A stretch of DNA of 64,000 nucleotides from Achromobacter sp. Root83 (GCF_001428845.1 NZ_LMIU01000024.1:126542-190541); one strand, 5' to 3'; positions 50,054 through 58,602 are shown, numbered from the stretch's first letter. Notes: generated by a model from the sequence alone, not told the origin. Made by a program: numbers and translations.

Positions 50054-51130
50054 CTAGGCGCGAAGAGCCCTGGCCTGGACGGCTACCGGCGTCGCAATGG
50101 GCTTGCGGCGCAGTTCGACCACCTGCGCCGCGCCAACGGCGCGAGCCCGCAATTGGCCACAGCCGCCGTCCACATCCTGCCCGGCGCTATTCCTTACCTT
50201 GGTTAGCACACCACGGCTTTGCAGAGAGCGGACGATCTCGCGGATGCGCTCGGAACCAGGGCGCTGGTAGTCATCCCCGTCAAGACTATTGAAGGGAATG
50301 ACGTTGAGCACGCCGTACTTGCCCTTGAGCAGACGCACGACTGCATCGAGTTCGTCGTCGCCGTCATTGATGCCTTTGAGCAGCGTCCATTGATACTGGA
50401 TCGGATAATCGGTGTCGCGCGCGTATTTCTCGCCAAGCTCGATCAGTTCTTCCGGCGCAATTTTTGGAGCGCGTGGCAGCAGGTGTGCGCGCAGTTCGGC
50501 CTTGGTCGTGTGCAGCGACAGCGCCAGCGCGGGCTTGATGCGTTGTCGCGGCAGGGCTTCGAACACGCGCAGGTCGCCCACGGTGGAGAACACGAGATTC
50601 TTGTGGCCGATACTGCCTTCGGTGCCGAGCAGGTCGATGGCTTCGAGCACATTGTCGAGGTTGTGCGCCGGCTCACCCATGCCCATGAAGACGACTTTCT
50701 TCACCGCGCGCAGACGCCGCGCCAGCACGACCTGGGCGAGGATTTCCATGCTTGTGACCTGGCGGATCAGGCCGCTCTTGCCGGTCATACAGAAGCGGCA
50801 GCCGACCGCGCAGCCGACCTGGGTAGAGACGCAGAGTCCGTCGCGCGGCAACAGCACGCTTTCCACCATCTGCCCGTCGGCAAGTTCGACGAGCAAGCGC
50901 GAGCCGTCATTGCCGGCATGTTCGGAGCGGACCCGAGCAAGGCCGTCCAGTTCCGCCGTCAAGGCGGGCACGGCGTCGCGCAGCGCGAGAGGCAGAAAGT
51001 GCTCCGCGCTCCGGCGCCGCGTGCCGGTGTCGAGCGCTTGCCCGTTCAGCCAGACGCGCATGACCCTGCCACGATGGACGGGCAGGGCGCCGAGAGCGGC
51101 GAGGCGTTGGTCGAAGTCGGAGTGGCGCAT
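50054..51130 (-). CDS. RlmN/Cfr-family radical SAM RNA methyltransferase
   Basis: A 358-residue radical-SAM methylsynthase. The 4Fe-4S motif is C107-x3-C111-x2-C114 in V-G-C-A-V-G-C-R-F-C-M-T-G. The methyl-carrying/resolving cysteine is C324 in D-V-D-G-G-C-G-Q-L. M-G-M-G-E-P and A-L-S-L-H-T-T are also present. RlmN methylates C2 of A2503 in 23S rRNA (and tRNA A37). The sequence around the cluster (G-C-R-F-C-M-T-G) differs from typical RlmN (x-C-x-F-C-A-T-G), so this may be a second paralogue rather than the housekeeping enzyme. Start at ATG 51130. Confidence 0.88.
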   Translation of the reverse strand: MRHSDFDQRLAALGALPVHRGRVMRVWLNGQALDTGTRRRSAEHFLPLALRDAVPALTAELDGLARVRSEHAGNDGSRLLVELADGQMVESVLLPRDGLCVSTQVGCAVGCRFCMTGKSGLIRQVTSMEILAQVVLARRLRAVKKVVFMGMGEPAHNLDNVLEAIDLLGTEGSIGHKNLVFSTVGDLRVFEALPRQRIKPALALSLHTTKAELRAHLLPRAPKIAPEELIELGEKYARDTDYPIQYQWTLLKGINDGDDELDAVVRLLKGKYGVLNVIPFNSLDGDDYQRPGSERIREIVRSLQSRGVLTKVRNSAGQDVDGGCGQLRARAVGAAQVVELRRKPIATPVAVQARALRA

Positions 51131-51395
51131 GGGGGCGGAGTTTACTCTGGTGCTTGGAAGGGGCGGGAGGGGAGTGCTGCCGGGGTTTTTAAGGTTGAGA
51201 ATTGCCGGCCGGTCTCTTATCGGCCATGAGCGGACGCTGGCTCTCATGACTCCGACTTCCGAGAGCGCAGGGGTACGGCATCTACTAGCCGTTGAGCAAA
51301 GACAACGGCACGGCGATGTCCAGCCTAGCGACCGCCGAGGCGAAGTAAAGAGACACAAACGCCTTATCGGGAAATTTCGTGGGCGCGCAGGAAAC

Positions 51396-52892
51396 TTAAG
51401 ACAGCAGAGGAGACATACGCCGCATTATCGTAGCGCGATCGGTTGCGTAGAGATGATTCGCCAACAATTTGAGAAGCACCTCCTCCACTTTACTGGCGTC
51501 TCCATTGGGAAGCCGCTTGGCAAGCTTCTCACAAGCTTCCCATACATATTTTTTGTTTGGCTTTCTGGGGAGCGCGGGGGGTAGAACACCGAGATCCGCC
51601 TTTACAAACTGAAGCCCGGGGAGGTTGTAGTGGGCCCGGAGGGCGTTCCTTACCTCAGTTGTATTTTGATCCAAATACTGCGCCAGCCCAACTTCCGGTG
51701 TGACAGTGAGATAGGAAATTGAAGCTCGCTCAGTATCCCTGATCGCGATAACGTCAGGCTGCACTGCGTTGGCCAGACTGGGCTCTGCATCCGCATCCAG
51801 CAAGACGAAACATCGAGTAATCGCGGGAACCAGTGCTTTTTGGTGCTTAAAGAAGCGAAGGACGTTAACGAAACCTCCAACTGGGACGGATTGGACCGAT
51901 GGGTGTGGAGTTAATCCTTTGTAGAGAGCATGGCAAACCTTGCCAACCAGATGATCTACTATCACCTTAGCCGCATCATCCTCAACGTAGATGATCCGAT
52001 CTGCGGCATTTTCTTCGCCATATGCGAGCGCCCCCAGAACCATCGATGGGAAGCACTTGTCCAGACACGTGATGTTGCCTTTGCCATCGTTCTCCAACAG
52101 CAGCAATCGTTGTTTGCCCGCTTGTTTGATGAGGGTTGCCGAGTGCGTAGAAACGACAATGGTCAGTTGTTTACTTTCCGCGACGTCATCCAGATGGCGT
52201 AACAATGCCACCTGTGCCATCGGGTGTAGCGCGAGTTCCAATTCGTCAATTAATACCAGTGAGCCAGCGGGGCAGTCCTTCAACATTCGGAGCAGTTTAA
52301 TAATGCAAAGCTCACCAAGACTAAAGTTCTTCTCTGAAGCATAGCTCTTACCCGTTTGCCCCGGCCGAGCAGGAAGTTCGAGGAGAAAAGCGTCATTCCC
52401 AACGCCACGTGACAGATTGATCGTCTTCAGATGACTAAAGCGTTGCGTATCGAAGATGCTATTCGCCCCAGCAATAATGGATGCGTGCGCGGCACGCACA
52501 CCTCGGGGCTTGAAATCCTCTGGACGCGGCTCAATGCGTCGAGCATCCGCTGCGATATAGAGAACCCCAGGGTAGCCTGCGCCTTTTAGCGCATTTGCGT
52601 TAGCCCTCGGCAGAGGTGTCCAGCGTGTACCGCTGTACTTGTATTTGACCTTGACGCCATTGATGTCGTACTCCACAGAAGCGCCAGCGACCGAGTCGAG
52701 GCTACTCGATTGAGTCGATACCTTGAAGTGCATTGGGAACGCATTGCGCTCACCGATTCGACGCATACAAGCTAACAGCGACGTTTTCCCCGTGCCGTTC
52801 GGCCCAGTCAGTAGCCAAACGCCTCTTTCCGGAACAATGAAATCCAGCGTGTCGATATGCTTAAGATTCTTGATTGAAATCTTCACTGGCAT
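51396..52892 (-). CDS. AAA/ABC-type ATPase with C-terminal TOPRIM-like domain (OLD-like)
   Basis: A 498-residue protein of lower GC than its surroundings. ATPase motifs are Walker A G30-P-N-G-T-G-K-T, the ABC-like signature N-F-S-L-G-E (190-194), Walker B L-V-L-I-D-E217 and a switch His in S-T-H250. The C-terminal half has TOPRIM-type motifs: I-I-Y-V-E304-D-D and V-L-L-D366-A-D368. This matches class OLD-type nucleases, several of which are anti-phage proteins (for example GajA). No typical partner (UvrD-like helicase, reverse transcriptase, toxin) lies adjacent. ATG at 52892; a TTG at 52895 also exists. Confidence 0.85.
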   Translation of the reverse strand: MPVKISIKNLKHIDTLDFIVPERGVWLLTGPNGTGKTSLLACMRRIGERNAFPMHFKVSTQSSSLDSVAGASVEYDINGVKVKYKYSGTRWTPLPRANANALKGAGYPGVLYIAADARRIEPRPEDFKPRGVRAAHASIIAGANSIFDTQRFSHLKTINLSRGVGNDAFLLELPARPGQTGKSYASEKNFSLGELCIIKLLRMLKDCPAGSLVLIDELELALHPMAQVALLRHLDDVAESKQLTIVVSTHSATLIKQAGKQRLLLLENDGKGNITCLDKCFPSMVLGALAYGEENAADRIIYVEDDAAKVIVDHLVGKVCHALYKGLTPHPSVQSVPVGGFVNVLRFFKHQKALVPAITRCFVLLDADAEPSLANAVQPDVIAIRDTERASISYLTVTPEVGLAQYLDQNTTEVRNALRAHYNLPGLQFVKADLGVLPPALPRKPNKKYVWEACEKLAKRLPNGDASKVEEVLLKLLANHLYATDRATIMRRMSPLLS

Positions 52893-53399
52893 CAAGTCAC
52901 CACTTATTACGTTTTCTGCGTGACCGCGAATCCTACCACCGAATCTTGGCTACATGTCTGTTCCCCTCGTCCGGCGCGTAATTACACTGCGGACCTGACT
53001 AGCTGCTCCCGCGCGTCCAATGCCGATCCTGAATAATGTCCCTGTCTTATGGGAAGATTGAGCACCGCCACTGGTCAAGTTGATTGCGTACTCCAGCAGC
53101 GGGGAGTGTGTGTCATCAAAAAGGTCCGGGACGTCGGTTGCGGTGTCATCTGTTCTTCCGCAAGGCGGGGGGGCCTTGATTGAGCGATAGCGGCCCCTGC
53201 CGTCGATGTCAGAGCAACCATAAAAGCGCAAATGACAATTCCGATGAGTTCGCTCTCTACTCACGCCACGCCTCAATCGGCCCGAAACCGCACCGACTCA
53301 ATCGTCCGCAGACTATGTCCATGCACCGGCGAAAGAAGTGGTCGCTCAGCTCGTGTTGGCTCGGAGGCGCGCAGTCCCTCGTCTACGTCCCAATGCCTA

Positions 53400-53416
53400 G
53401 CCGGCGTGACGCCGGC
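53400..53416. repeat. short GC-rich palindrome
   Basis: GCCGGCGT-G-ACGCCGGC: 8-bp perfect arms around one base, 32 bp before the longer hairpin. Confidence 0.5.
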
Positions 53417-53448
53417 ATTCTCCGTTCTCGGCACTTCTCAACGGCTTC

Positions 53449-53494
53449 TTTGGGTCGGAAGCTGCCGTTCACAAACGACGGCTTCCGACCCAAA
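53449..53494. repeat. 46-bp hairpin with 21-bp arms
   Basis: The left arm begins TTTGGGTCGGAAGC and the right arm ends GCTTCCGACCCAAA. These 14 bp match perfectly, and across the full 21-bp arms 19 pairs match. The loop is 4 nt (53470-53473). There is no U-run. It could be a dispersed palindromic repeat, a recombination site remnant or an mRNA 3' structure for the minus-strand gene that ends 80 bp downstream. Confidence 0.75.
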
Positions 53495-53573
53495 GTGGAA
53501 ATCGGCTACGCACGATTGAGCCCCGAAAAGCTGACCCTCAGGGCGCGCACACGTCCAGTCGCTGCGCGTCAAC

Positions 53574-54284
53574 CTAGACAAACGACGTAGCCCCGCCATC
53601 CGCGCCGACTCCGAGTGTCCAGAGGTACTTGTCGAAAATGCGGTCAGCGAACCAACGTTCTTTGAAAACCGCCTTTGCCTCGGCATGCACATCGGACGGG
53701 ATGCAAGTCCACGCGAGCTGGCGAGGCAGGTCGACAAGCGCTTCCGCCAGAACGCCCTTGTGCGCGTCAAGCTGATCTTTCCAGACTGCCGCATACTGCT
53801 CGTAGTCGACACCCAATTTGCCTCGAACGCCTCTGAGGCGGCCGAGTGCATCAACTGCTCGCTTGTCCAGTATTCGCACCTCGTGCTCGCCTGCAAACCA
53901 TAAGAACTTCGTGGCTGCCGACAGCAGATTGGTTCCAGTAATGCTCTTTACCGGCGCGACCTTGCCCAGTTCAATCGCGAGAGTGTGTACCTTGACTTCG
54001 GCATGCTCCGCGCTTTGAGCGGCGGCCGTTAAGTGCGCTGCCGCCGTCACCCATCGTTGGCTGCTCGAGTGCGGATTGTCCTTTTCGGTCTTGAATCCGC
54101 GGGCTACCATGTACTTCGCCGCGAGATCTCCCAGGACAAGGGCATCAATTACCCGAGAGCCGTTTTTTCTCAGCTCTTTCATGAACTTGCGGTCTGTCAT
54201 GAACCATTGATTGGCATAGGACAGCGCCGAGTGCTTCATCAACCAAGGCGCGCTTACATTTGATTTTGTCTTCGTCGATTTCAT
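53574..54284 (-). CDS. protein of unknown function
   Basis: A 236-residue, basic, helix-rich cytoplasmic protein with no recognised family. Its start is supported by GGGAG upstream of ATG 54284. A central segment S-A-A-T-K-F-L-W-F followed by V-R-I-L-D-K-R-A-V-D-A-L recalls a motif seen in other uncharacterised bacterial proteins (a K-x-L-W/H stretch then a D-x-R-V stretch), by pattern only. It lies in the low-GC island between the ATPase and the DUF4180 gene, so a defence or mobile-element role is possible but unsupported. Confidence 0.6.
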   Translation of the reverse strand: MKSTKTKSNVSAPWLMKHSALSYANQWFMTDRKFMKELRKNGSRVIDALVLGDLAAKYMVARGFKTEKDNPHSSSQRWVTAAAHLTAAAQSAEHAEVKVHTLAIELGKVAPVKSITGTNLLSAATKFLWFAGEHEVRILDKRAVDALGRLRGVRGKLGVDYEQYAAVWKDQLDAHKGVLAEALVDLPRQLAWTCIPSDVHAEAKAVFKERWFADRIFDKYLWTLGVGADGGATSFV

Positions 54285-54464
54285 TGATCTCCCTTCGCAG
54301 AATCTGGTGAAAACGTGGAGCGCACGCCACCGGCGGACGGCCGGTGTGATCATCCGACCCGTAAGCAGACTGATGCAAACAGCCTGCTCCTGGCCGCAAC
54401 CGGACATTGCCGGAGGCCAGCTTTTCGGCTCTACTCCCCGGGGCAGCCTAAATGCCCCTACGAG

Positions 54465-54851
54465 ATGAAAGCAGACGAGATTGTCACGAACACAGAGAAC
54501 AGTACAGGTCTTGACGCGTATTTTGCCGTCATTGAAGGCCCCGCCTTGGCGACCGAACAGGACGCGCTGGATCTGTTGGGCGAAATCTATGGCAAGGAGG
54601 TCGATGTCATTGTCGTCCCCGCCCATCGTTTCACGCCTGAGTTCTACGACCTCAGCAGCAGACTCGCCGGCCATTTTTTTCAGAAAATGCAGAATTATCG
54701 GGTTCGTCTCGTGATCCTCGGAGACATCTCTGTCCACGTAGCGGCGAGCAAGGCGCTCCGTGACTTTGTTGGCGAGACCAATCGCATCGGCCATCATTTG
54801 TTCGTGGCTGACCGGGCCGAACTAGAGGACAAGCTCCGCCGGAAGGGTTGA
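54465..54851 (+). CDS. DUF4180 protein
   Basis: A 128-residue small cytoplasmic protein. It shows the DUF4180 pattern: F-Y-D-L-S-S-R-L-A-G-H-F-F-Q-K-M-Q-N-Y-R-V-R-L-V-I-L-G-D-I-S, then A-S-K-A-L-R-D-F-V-G-E-T-N-R-I-G-H-H-L-F-V-A. The function is unknown; similar alpha/beta domains occur beside antitoxin-like or STAS-like genes. It diverges from the unknown gene at 53574 across 180 bp. Start ATG 54465. A bidirectional terminator follows. Confidence 0.82.
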   Translation: MKADEIVTNTENSTGLDAYFAVIEGPALATEQDALDLLGEIYGKEVDVIVVPAHRFTPEFYDLSSRLAGHFFQKMQNYRVRLVILGDISVHVAASKALRDFVGETNRIGHHLFVADRAELEDKLRRKG

Positions 54852-54918
54852 TCCTCTGCCTTGCGGACGGAAGTTCAAAGAACTTCAACACCAGGGCCGC
54901 ACACCCGCATCCAAAAGC

Positions 54919-54952
54919 AAAGAAGCCGCGCATTTCGCGCGGCTTCTTTTTT
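54919..54952. terminator. bidirectional rho-independent terminator
   Basis: AAAGAAGCCGCGC (54919-54931) and GCGCGGCTTCTTT (54937-54949) form 13-bp perfect arms around a 5-nt loop. T-rich sequence follows on the plus strand and A-rich sequence precedes it, so it can end both DUF4180 (plus) and pirin (minus) transcripts. Confidence 0.88.
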
Positions 54953-54967
54953 GCGGCCCGGCAGGCC

Positions 54968-55831
54968 TCAATGCATCTGGCCGTATCGCCCGGCGTTGAA
55001 GTCCTGGATGGCTTCCACGATTTCCTCTTGCGAGTTCATCACGAAGGGACCGTAGCCAACCACCGGCTCATCGATCGGCTCGCCGCTCAGGATCAGGAAC
55101 ACCGCGTCGTTATTGGCTTCGACGGTGACGTCCTCACCCTCTTGCGAGAACAGGGCCAGTTGCGCGTCGCGCGCGACCGATTCGCCGTTGACCAGGACGG
55201 TGCCGCGCAGCATTACCAGCATGCTGTTGCGGCCCGCGGGGATCGGGAAGGTCGCGGACTTGCCGGCGGCCAGTTTCACGTCCCACACGTCCATCGGCGT
55301 GAAGGTGCGCGCCGGTCCGGCCTGGCCGGCGTAGCTGCCCGCGATCACGCGCAGAGATCCAGCTTCGTTCGGCAGTGCGACCACGGGAATGTCCGCGTTC
55401 AGAATGCCCTGGTAGCCCGGCGCCGCCTTCTTGTCCTTGGCGGGCAGGTTGACCCAAAGCTGCACCATTTCCAGCTTTCCGCCCGAACGGGTGAAGGCAG
55501 GGGAATGGAATTCTTCGTGCAGGATGCCGGAGGCGGCCGTCATCCATTGCACGTCGCCGGGGCCGATGACGCCGCCGTTGCCGGTGGAGTCGCGGTGTTC
55601 GACTTCGCCGCTGTAGACGATGGTCACGGTTTCAAAGCCGCGATGCGGATGCTGGCCCACGCCTCGCGGCTGGGTAGCGGGCTCGAATTCGGCCGGGCCG
55701 GCGTAGTCCAGCAGCAGGAAGGGGCTGGTGTCGCGGCCCTTGTCGTTGTACGAGAACATGGAGCGCACCGGAAAGCCGTCGCCCACCCAGTGGGGACGGG
55801 GGCTGGCATGCAAACCGAGGATCTTCTTCAT
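54968..55831 (-). CDS. pirin-family protein
   Basis: A 287-residue bicupin. The metal-binding cupin motif is G-Q-H-P-H-R-G-F-E-T-V-T-I with the following G-x-x-H and H-E-E ligands, and G-P-G-D-V-Q-W-M-T-A-A-S-G-I-L-H-E-E-F is diagnostic for pirins. Bacterial pirins (for example YhhW) have quercetinase activity or modulate pyruvate dehydrogenase. Start ATG 55831. It is a single gene sharing a divergent promoter with the uracil-DNA-glycosylase-family gene. Confidence 0.92.
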   Translation of the reverse strand: MKKILGLHASPRPHWVGDGFPVRSMFSYNDKGRDTSPFLLLDYAGPAEFEPATQPRGVGQHPHRGFETVTIVYSGEVEHRDSTGNGGVIGPGDVQWMTAASGILHEEFHSPAFTRSGGKLEMVQLWVNLPAKDKKAAPGYQGILNADIPVVALPNEAGSLRVIAGSYAGQAGPARTFTPMDVWDVKLAAGKSATFPIPAGRNSMLVMLRGTVLVNGESVARDAQLALFSQEGEDVTVEANNDAVFLILSGEPIDEPVVGYGPFVMNSQEEIVEAIQDFNAGRYGQMH

Positions 55832-55989
55832 GGTGGTGTTTCCTGTTGCGCGGCCCCATCGGAGCCGTTCGTCATAACAATGAAGATAAGGGCGGAACGC
55901 TGTTGGCGGTAGTCCCCCGTGCTGGTAAGCACTGTTCCATGGATCGGACGATGGGGCGGCCGGCGCTTTTTCGGAAGTATGCTCCCGGC

Positions 55990-56535
55990 ATGGAAACATG
56001 CATGGACAGCGCCCCAGGCCGGGGCGACGAACAGGTTTGGGGTTTTGCCCCGGTGGCATCCGCTGGCGCGCGCGTGCTGGTGCTGGGATCCATGCCCGGG
56101 GTGGCGTCGCTCAGGCAGGCGCAGTATTACGCCCATCCCCGCAATGCGTTCTGGCCGCTGGCCGCGCGCATCTGCGGCTTTGATCCGGTGCTGGACTATC
56201 CCGGCCGCCTGCGGGCGCTGCAGGCTTGCGGGATCGCGCTGTGGGATGTGCTGCGGGCCTGCGAACGGCCGGGCAGCCTGGACGCCGATATCCGGAACGA
56301 TACGCTGGTGCCCAACGATTTCCGGGAATTCCTGGGCCGCCATCCGGGCATCGTCCGCGTTTGCTTCAATGGGGCGAAGGCCGCCGCCGTCTACCGCCGC
56401 CACGTCCTGCCGGGACTGGCGGGCGTTTCCTTGCAGTACGTGGAGCTGCCATCCACCAGTCCCGCCCATGCGGCGGCGTCTTTCGAGCAGAAGCTGGCGG
56501 CCTGGGCGCCTGCACTGAAAAGCCTGGATGAGTAA
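55990..56535 (+). CDS. uracil-DNA-glycosylase-family protein (deoxyinosine glycosylase type)
   Basis: A 181-residue DNA glycosylase of the UDG superfamily (family 6, hypoxanthine/deoxyinosine group). Motif 1 is V-L-G-S-M-P-G-V-A-S-L-R-Q-A-Q-Y-Y-A-H-P-R-N-A-F-W, followed by G-I-A-L-W-D-V-L-R-A-C-E-R-P-G-S-L-D and the C-terminal L-P-S-T-S-P-A-H-A segment (motif 2). It would excise deaminated bases, which is useful next to nitrite/NO chemistry. Several in-frame ATGs (55939, 55990, 56002) exist; 55990 is a compromise. Confidence 0.82.
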   Translation: METCMDSAPGRGDEQVWGFAPVASAGARVLVLGSMPGVASLRQAQYYAHPRNAFWPLAARICGFDPVLDYPGRLRALQACGIALWDVLRACERPGSLDADIRNDTLVPNDFREFLGRHPGIVRVCFNGAKAAAVYRRHVLPGLAGVSLQYVELPSTSPAHAAASFEQKLAAWAPALKSLDE

Positions 56536-56673
56536 CCGGCGCCAGGTCTGAACAGACCGGACGATATCCGGCGCCCACTCTCCTGAACCGCCTGCACAAA
56601 TGCCCACCCGACGTGAAAAAACGCGGGGAAGGGCTGCGCACACGGCCCCCGCATGCCACTAACCTGTCCCCCA

Positions 56674-56687
56674 TTGATGGATATCAA
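56674..56687 (+). promoter_or_regulatory. perfect FNR box upstream of ttrBCA
   Basis: TTGATGGATATCAA matches the FNR consensus TTGAT-N4-ATCAA at all ten defined positions. Its centre is 71 bp upstream of the ttrB start. A class II promoter would start near 56722, with GATAAG at 56708-56713 as a -10 candidate. Confidence 0.85.
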
Positions 56688-56751
56688 CACTCTATATAAC
56701 TACAGGTGATAAGTTAATTTCCGTAGCAGATATACGTTTCGGAGTTTAACC

Positions 56752-57525
56752 ATGCACACCCCAACCAGCCCCCCGGAAACGCCTCTTCCGGGCAAGCGAG
56801 GCTTCCTTAAAGGCCTCCTCGGGCTTGGCGCTTCCGCCACCCTCATTCCCATCCACGCGGAAGCCACCCCCGGCATCAACGGCCAGCCGCCGCGCCGCCC
56901 CGGGATCCCGGGCAAGCGCTATGGGATGGTTGTCGACATGCGCAAGTGCATCGGCTGCCAGTCCTGTACGGTGAGCTGTTCGCTGGAGAATCTGCCTCCG
57001 GTCGGGCAGTTCCGCACCACCGTCCTGCAATACGAGGTCACCCCCGATACCGGCGGCCCCTGCGCCATGGTGATGCTGCCGCGTTTGTGCAACCACTGCG
57101 ACAAGCCGCCGTGCGTGCCCGTCTGTCCCGTGCAAGCCACCTTCCAGCGGGAAGACGGCATCGTGCTGGTCGACAACGAGCGCTGCGTGGGCTGCGGCTA
57201 CTGCGTGCAGGCCTGTCCCTACGACGCCCGTTTCATCAACCACGAAACCCAGACCGCGGACAAATGCACGTTCTGCGAACACCGCCTGGAAGCCGGCCTG
57301 CTGCCGGCTTGCGTGGAAAGCTGCGTGGGCGGCGCCCGCGTGATCGGCGACATGAACGATCCCGACAGCGCCATCTCCCGGCTGCTGGTCGAACACAAGG
57401 CCGACATCAAGGTGCTCAAGCCCGAGATGAAGACCGATCCCCACGTCTATTACATCGGCCTGCCCGACGCGTTCGTGCACCAGGTCGATGGCCAGGCGGG
57501 CGTGCGCCTGGCTGGCGGCCACTGA
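56752..57525 (+). CDS. ttrB: tetrathionate reductase iron-sulfur subunit
   Basis: A 257-residue periplasmic electron-transfer subunit with sixteen Cys in four 4Fe-4S sets: C66/C69/C72/C76, C113/C116/C121/C125, C145/C148/C151/C155, and C172/C175/C187/C191. The signal peptide has K15-R16-G-F-L-K, a Tat motif with Lys replacing the first Arg. The same natural K-R variant is known in Salmonella TtrB and supports this naming. Start ATG 56752 with GGAG upstream. First gene of ttrBCA, the same order as in Salmonella. A related polysulfide or arsenate enzyme cannot be excluded. Confidence 0.85.
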   Translation: MHTPTSPPETPLPGKRGFLKGLLGLGASATLIPIHAEATPGINGQPPRRPGIPGKRYGMVVDMRKCIGCQSCTVSCSLENLPPVGQFRTTVLQYEVTPDTGGPCAMVMLPRLCNHCDKPPCVPVCPVQATFQREDGIVLVDNERCVGCGYCVQACPYDARFINHETQTADKCTFCEHRLEAGLLPACVESCVGGARVIGDMNDPDSAISRLLVEHKADIKVLKPEMKTDPHVYYIGLPDAFVHQVDGQAGVRLAGGH

Positions 57526-57544
57526 GCCCTTGAAGGAGACACTC

Positions 57545-58579
57545 ATGCAAATCTCTGAATTGCTCACGCCGGTCTACGACGCCGCCTGGCTGCCCTGGGC
57601 CGTGCAGTACTTCTTTCTGATCGGCATCAGCGCCACCACGGCGCTGACCGCCGCCTTCGCGGCGTTCGGGCGCGCGGACTCTCCCGCGCGCCGCTTGCTG
57701 CCGGCCGCCGTGACGGTGCTGCTGGTCAGCGCCATCGCCGCGCCCGTGTCGCTGCTGGCCGACCTGCACCAGCCCGGCCGCTTCTGGCACTTCTATGCGC
57801 ATTTCACGCCCTGGTCGTGGATGTGGCTGGGTGCTTTGCTGCTGCCGGTGTTCGTGACCCTGGCCTTGCTGTTCTGCGCGGCATGGTGGTGGGGCCGGAT
57901 GGGCTGGGTGCGCGTGGTGGCCGTGGCGCTGGCCCTGTCGGCCTTGTCCATCCTGGTCTATACGGGCGCCGAAGTGATGGTGTTGCGTTCCAGGCCGCTA
58001 TGGCACACCGTCTTTCTGCCGGTGAACTTTGCGCTGACGGCATGGCTGGGCGCGCTGGGCGCCATGTTTCTGGTGGGCCGCTGGCTGCCGGGCGGCATGA
58101 AGGCCTTGCCGGTGGACATGCTGCGCTGCCTGAGCGTGACGGCCGTGGTGCTGATGGCACTGGGCGCGGGCGCCTGGGCCTTGCTGGGCCTGTTGGGGCT
58201 GGATGCGTCGTTCGCGGCCGCGCTGAAGCTGTTTTCGGAATACCCGATCTGGCGCATCAGCCTGGCCGGCGCCGTGATCACGGCCTTCTGCATCATCGCG
58301 CTGCTGCAGCGCCCGTGTCGGACGCTGGCGGCGCCGCTGCCGTCGGCCGCGCTGGCGCTGACCATGCTGGGCGCGGCGTGGATCTTCCGCTGGGTGGTCT
58401 TCATGAGCGTGCAGGGCGTGCCCAAGTACGGCGCCGGGCTCTATCTGTATGACATGCCCTGGGGCAGCGATGGGCTGCTGGGCATGGTGGGCGTGCTGGG
58501 TCTCTGCGTGGCGCTGATCGCCGCCGTGACCTGGGCCCTGGAGCTGTTCCCGGCCCGCGCCCGCGCCGTGGCCGCCTGA
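57545..58579 (+). CDS. ttrC: tetrathionate reductase membrane subunit (NrfD/PsrC family)
   Basis: A 344-residue integral membrane protein with about nine helices that oxidises menaquinol/ubiquinol and passes electrons to TtrB. The segment P-V-S-L-L-A-D-L-H-Q-P-G-R-F-W is the NrfD/PsrC quinone-site signature, and F-R-W-V-V-F-M-S-V-Q is typical of the late helices. It starts 19 bp after ttrB with a GGAG ribosome-binding site, so the genes are co-transcribed. Confidence 0.87.
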   Translation: MQISELLTPVYDAAWLPWAVQYFFLIGISATTALTAAFAAFGRADSPARRLLPAAVTVLLVSAIAAPVSLLADLHQPGRFWHFYAHFTPWSWMWLGALLLPVFVTLALLFCAAWWWGRMGWVRVVAVALALSALSILVYTGAEVMVLRSRPLWHTVFLPVNFALTAWLGALGAMFLVGRWLPGGMKALPVDMLRCLSVTAVVLMALGAGAWALLGLLGLDASFAAALKLFSEYPIWRISLAGAVITAFCIIALLQRPCRTLAAPLPSAALALTMLGAAWIFRWVVFMSVQGVPKYGAGLYLYDMPWGSDGLLGMVGVLGLCVALIAAVTWALELFPARARAVAA

Positions 58580-58602
58580 CCCCGGCCGCAAGACGAAAAA
58601 AC

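Larger units (their letters stand above)
52893..53573. other. 681-bp interval without a convincing gene, lower GC
   Basis: Only short open frames occur here: a 108-codon frame on the minus strand (52950-53276) and a 136-codon frame on the plus strand (53180-53590). Neither has a recognisable motif or good start context. The interval contains a short GC-rich palindrome (53400-53416) and the 46-bp hairpin at 53449-53494. It looks like mobile or decayed DNA linking the ATPase and the next gene. Confidence 0.6.

Noticed and set aside
52950..53276. 108-codon minus frame in the low-GC interval
   Set aside because: No family motif, poor start context, and overlap with another equally weak frame on the plus strand; left as unassigned DNA.
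53449..53494. Hairpin considered as an integron attC site
   Set aside because: The GTTRRRY / RYYYAAC core-site arrangement and bulged bases of attC are not visible, and no integrase gene is nearby.
53180..53590. 136-codon plus frame in the low-GC interval
   Set aside because: It runs through the 46-bp hairpin and into the 3' end of the 236-aa gene; composition is not protein-like.
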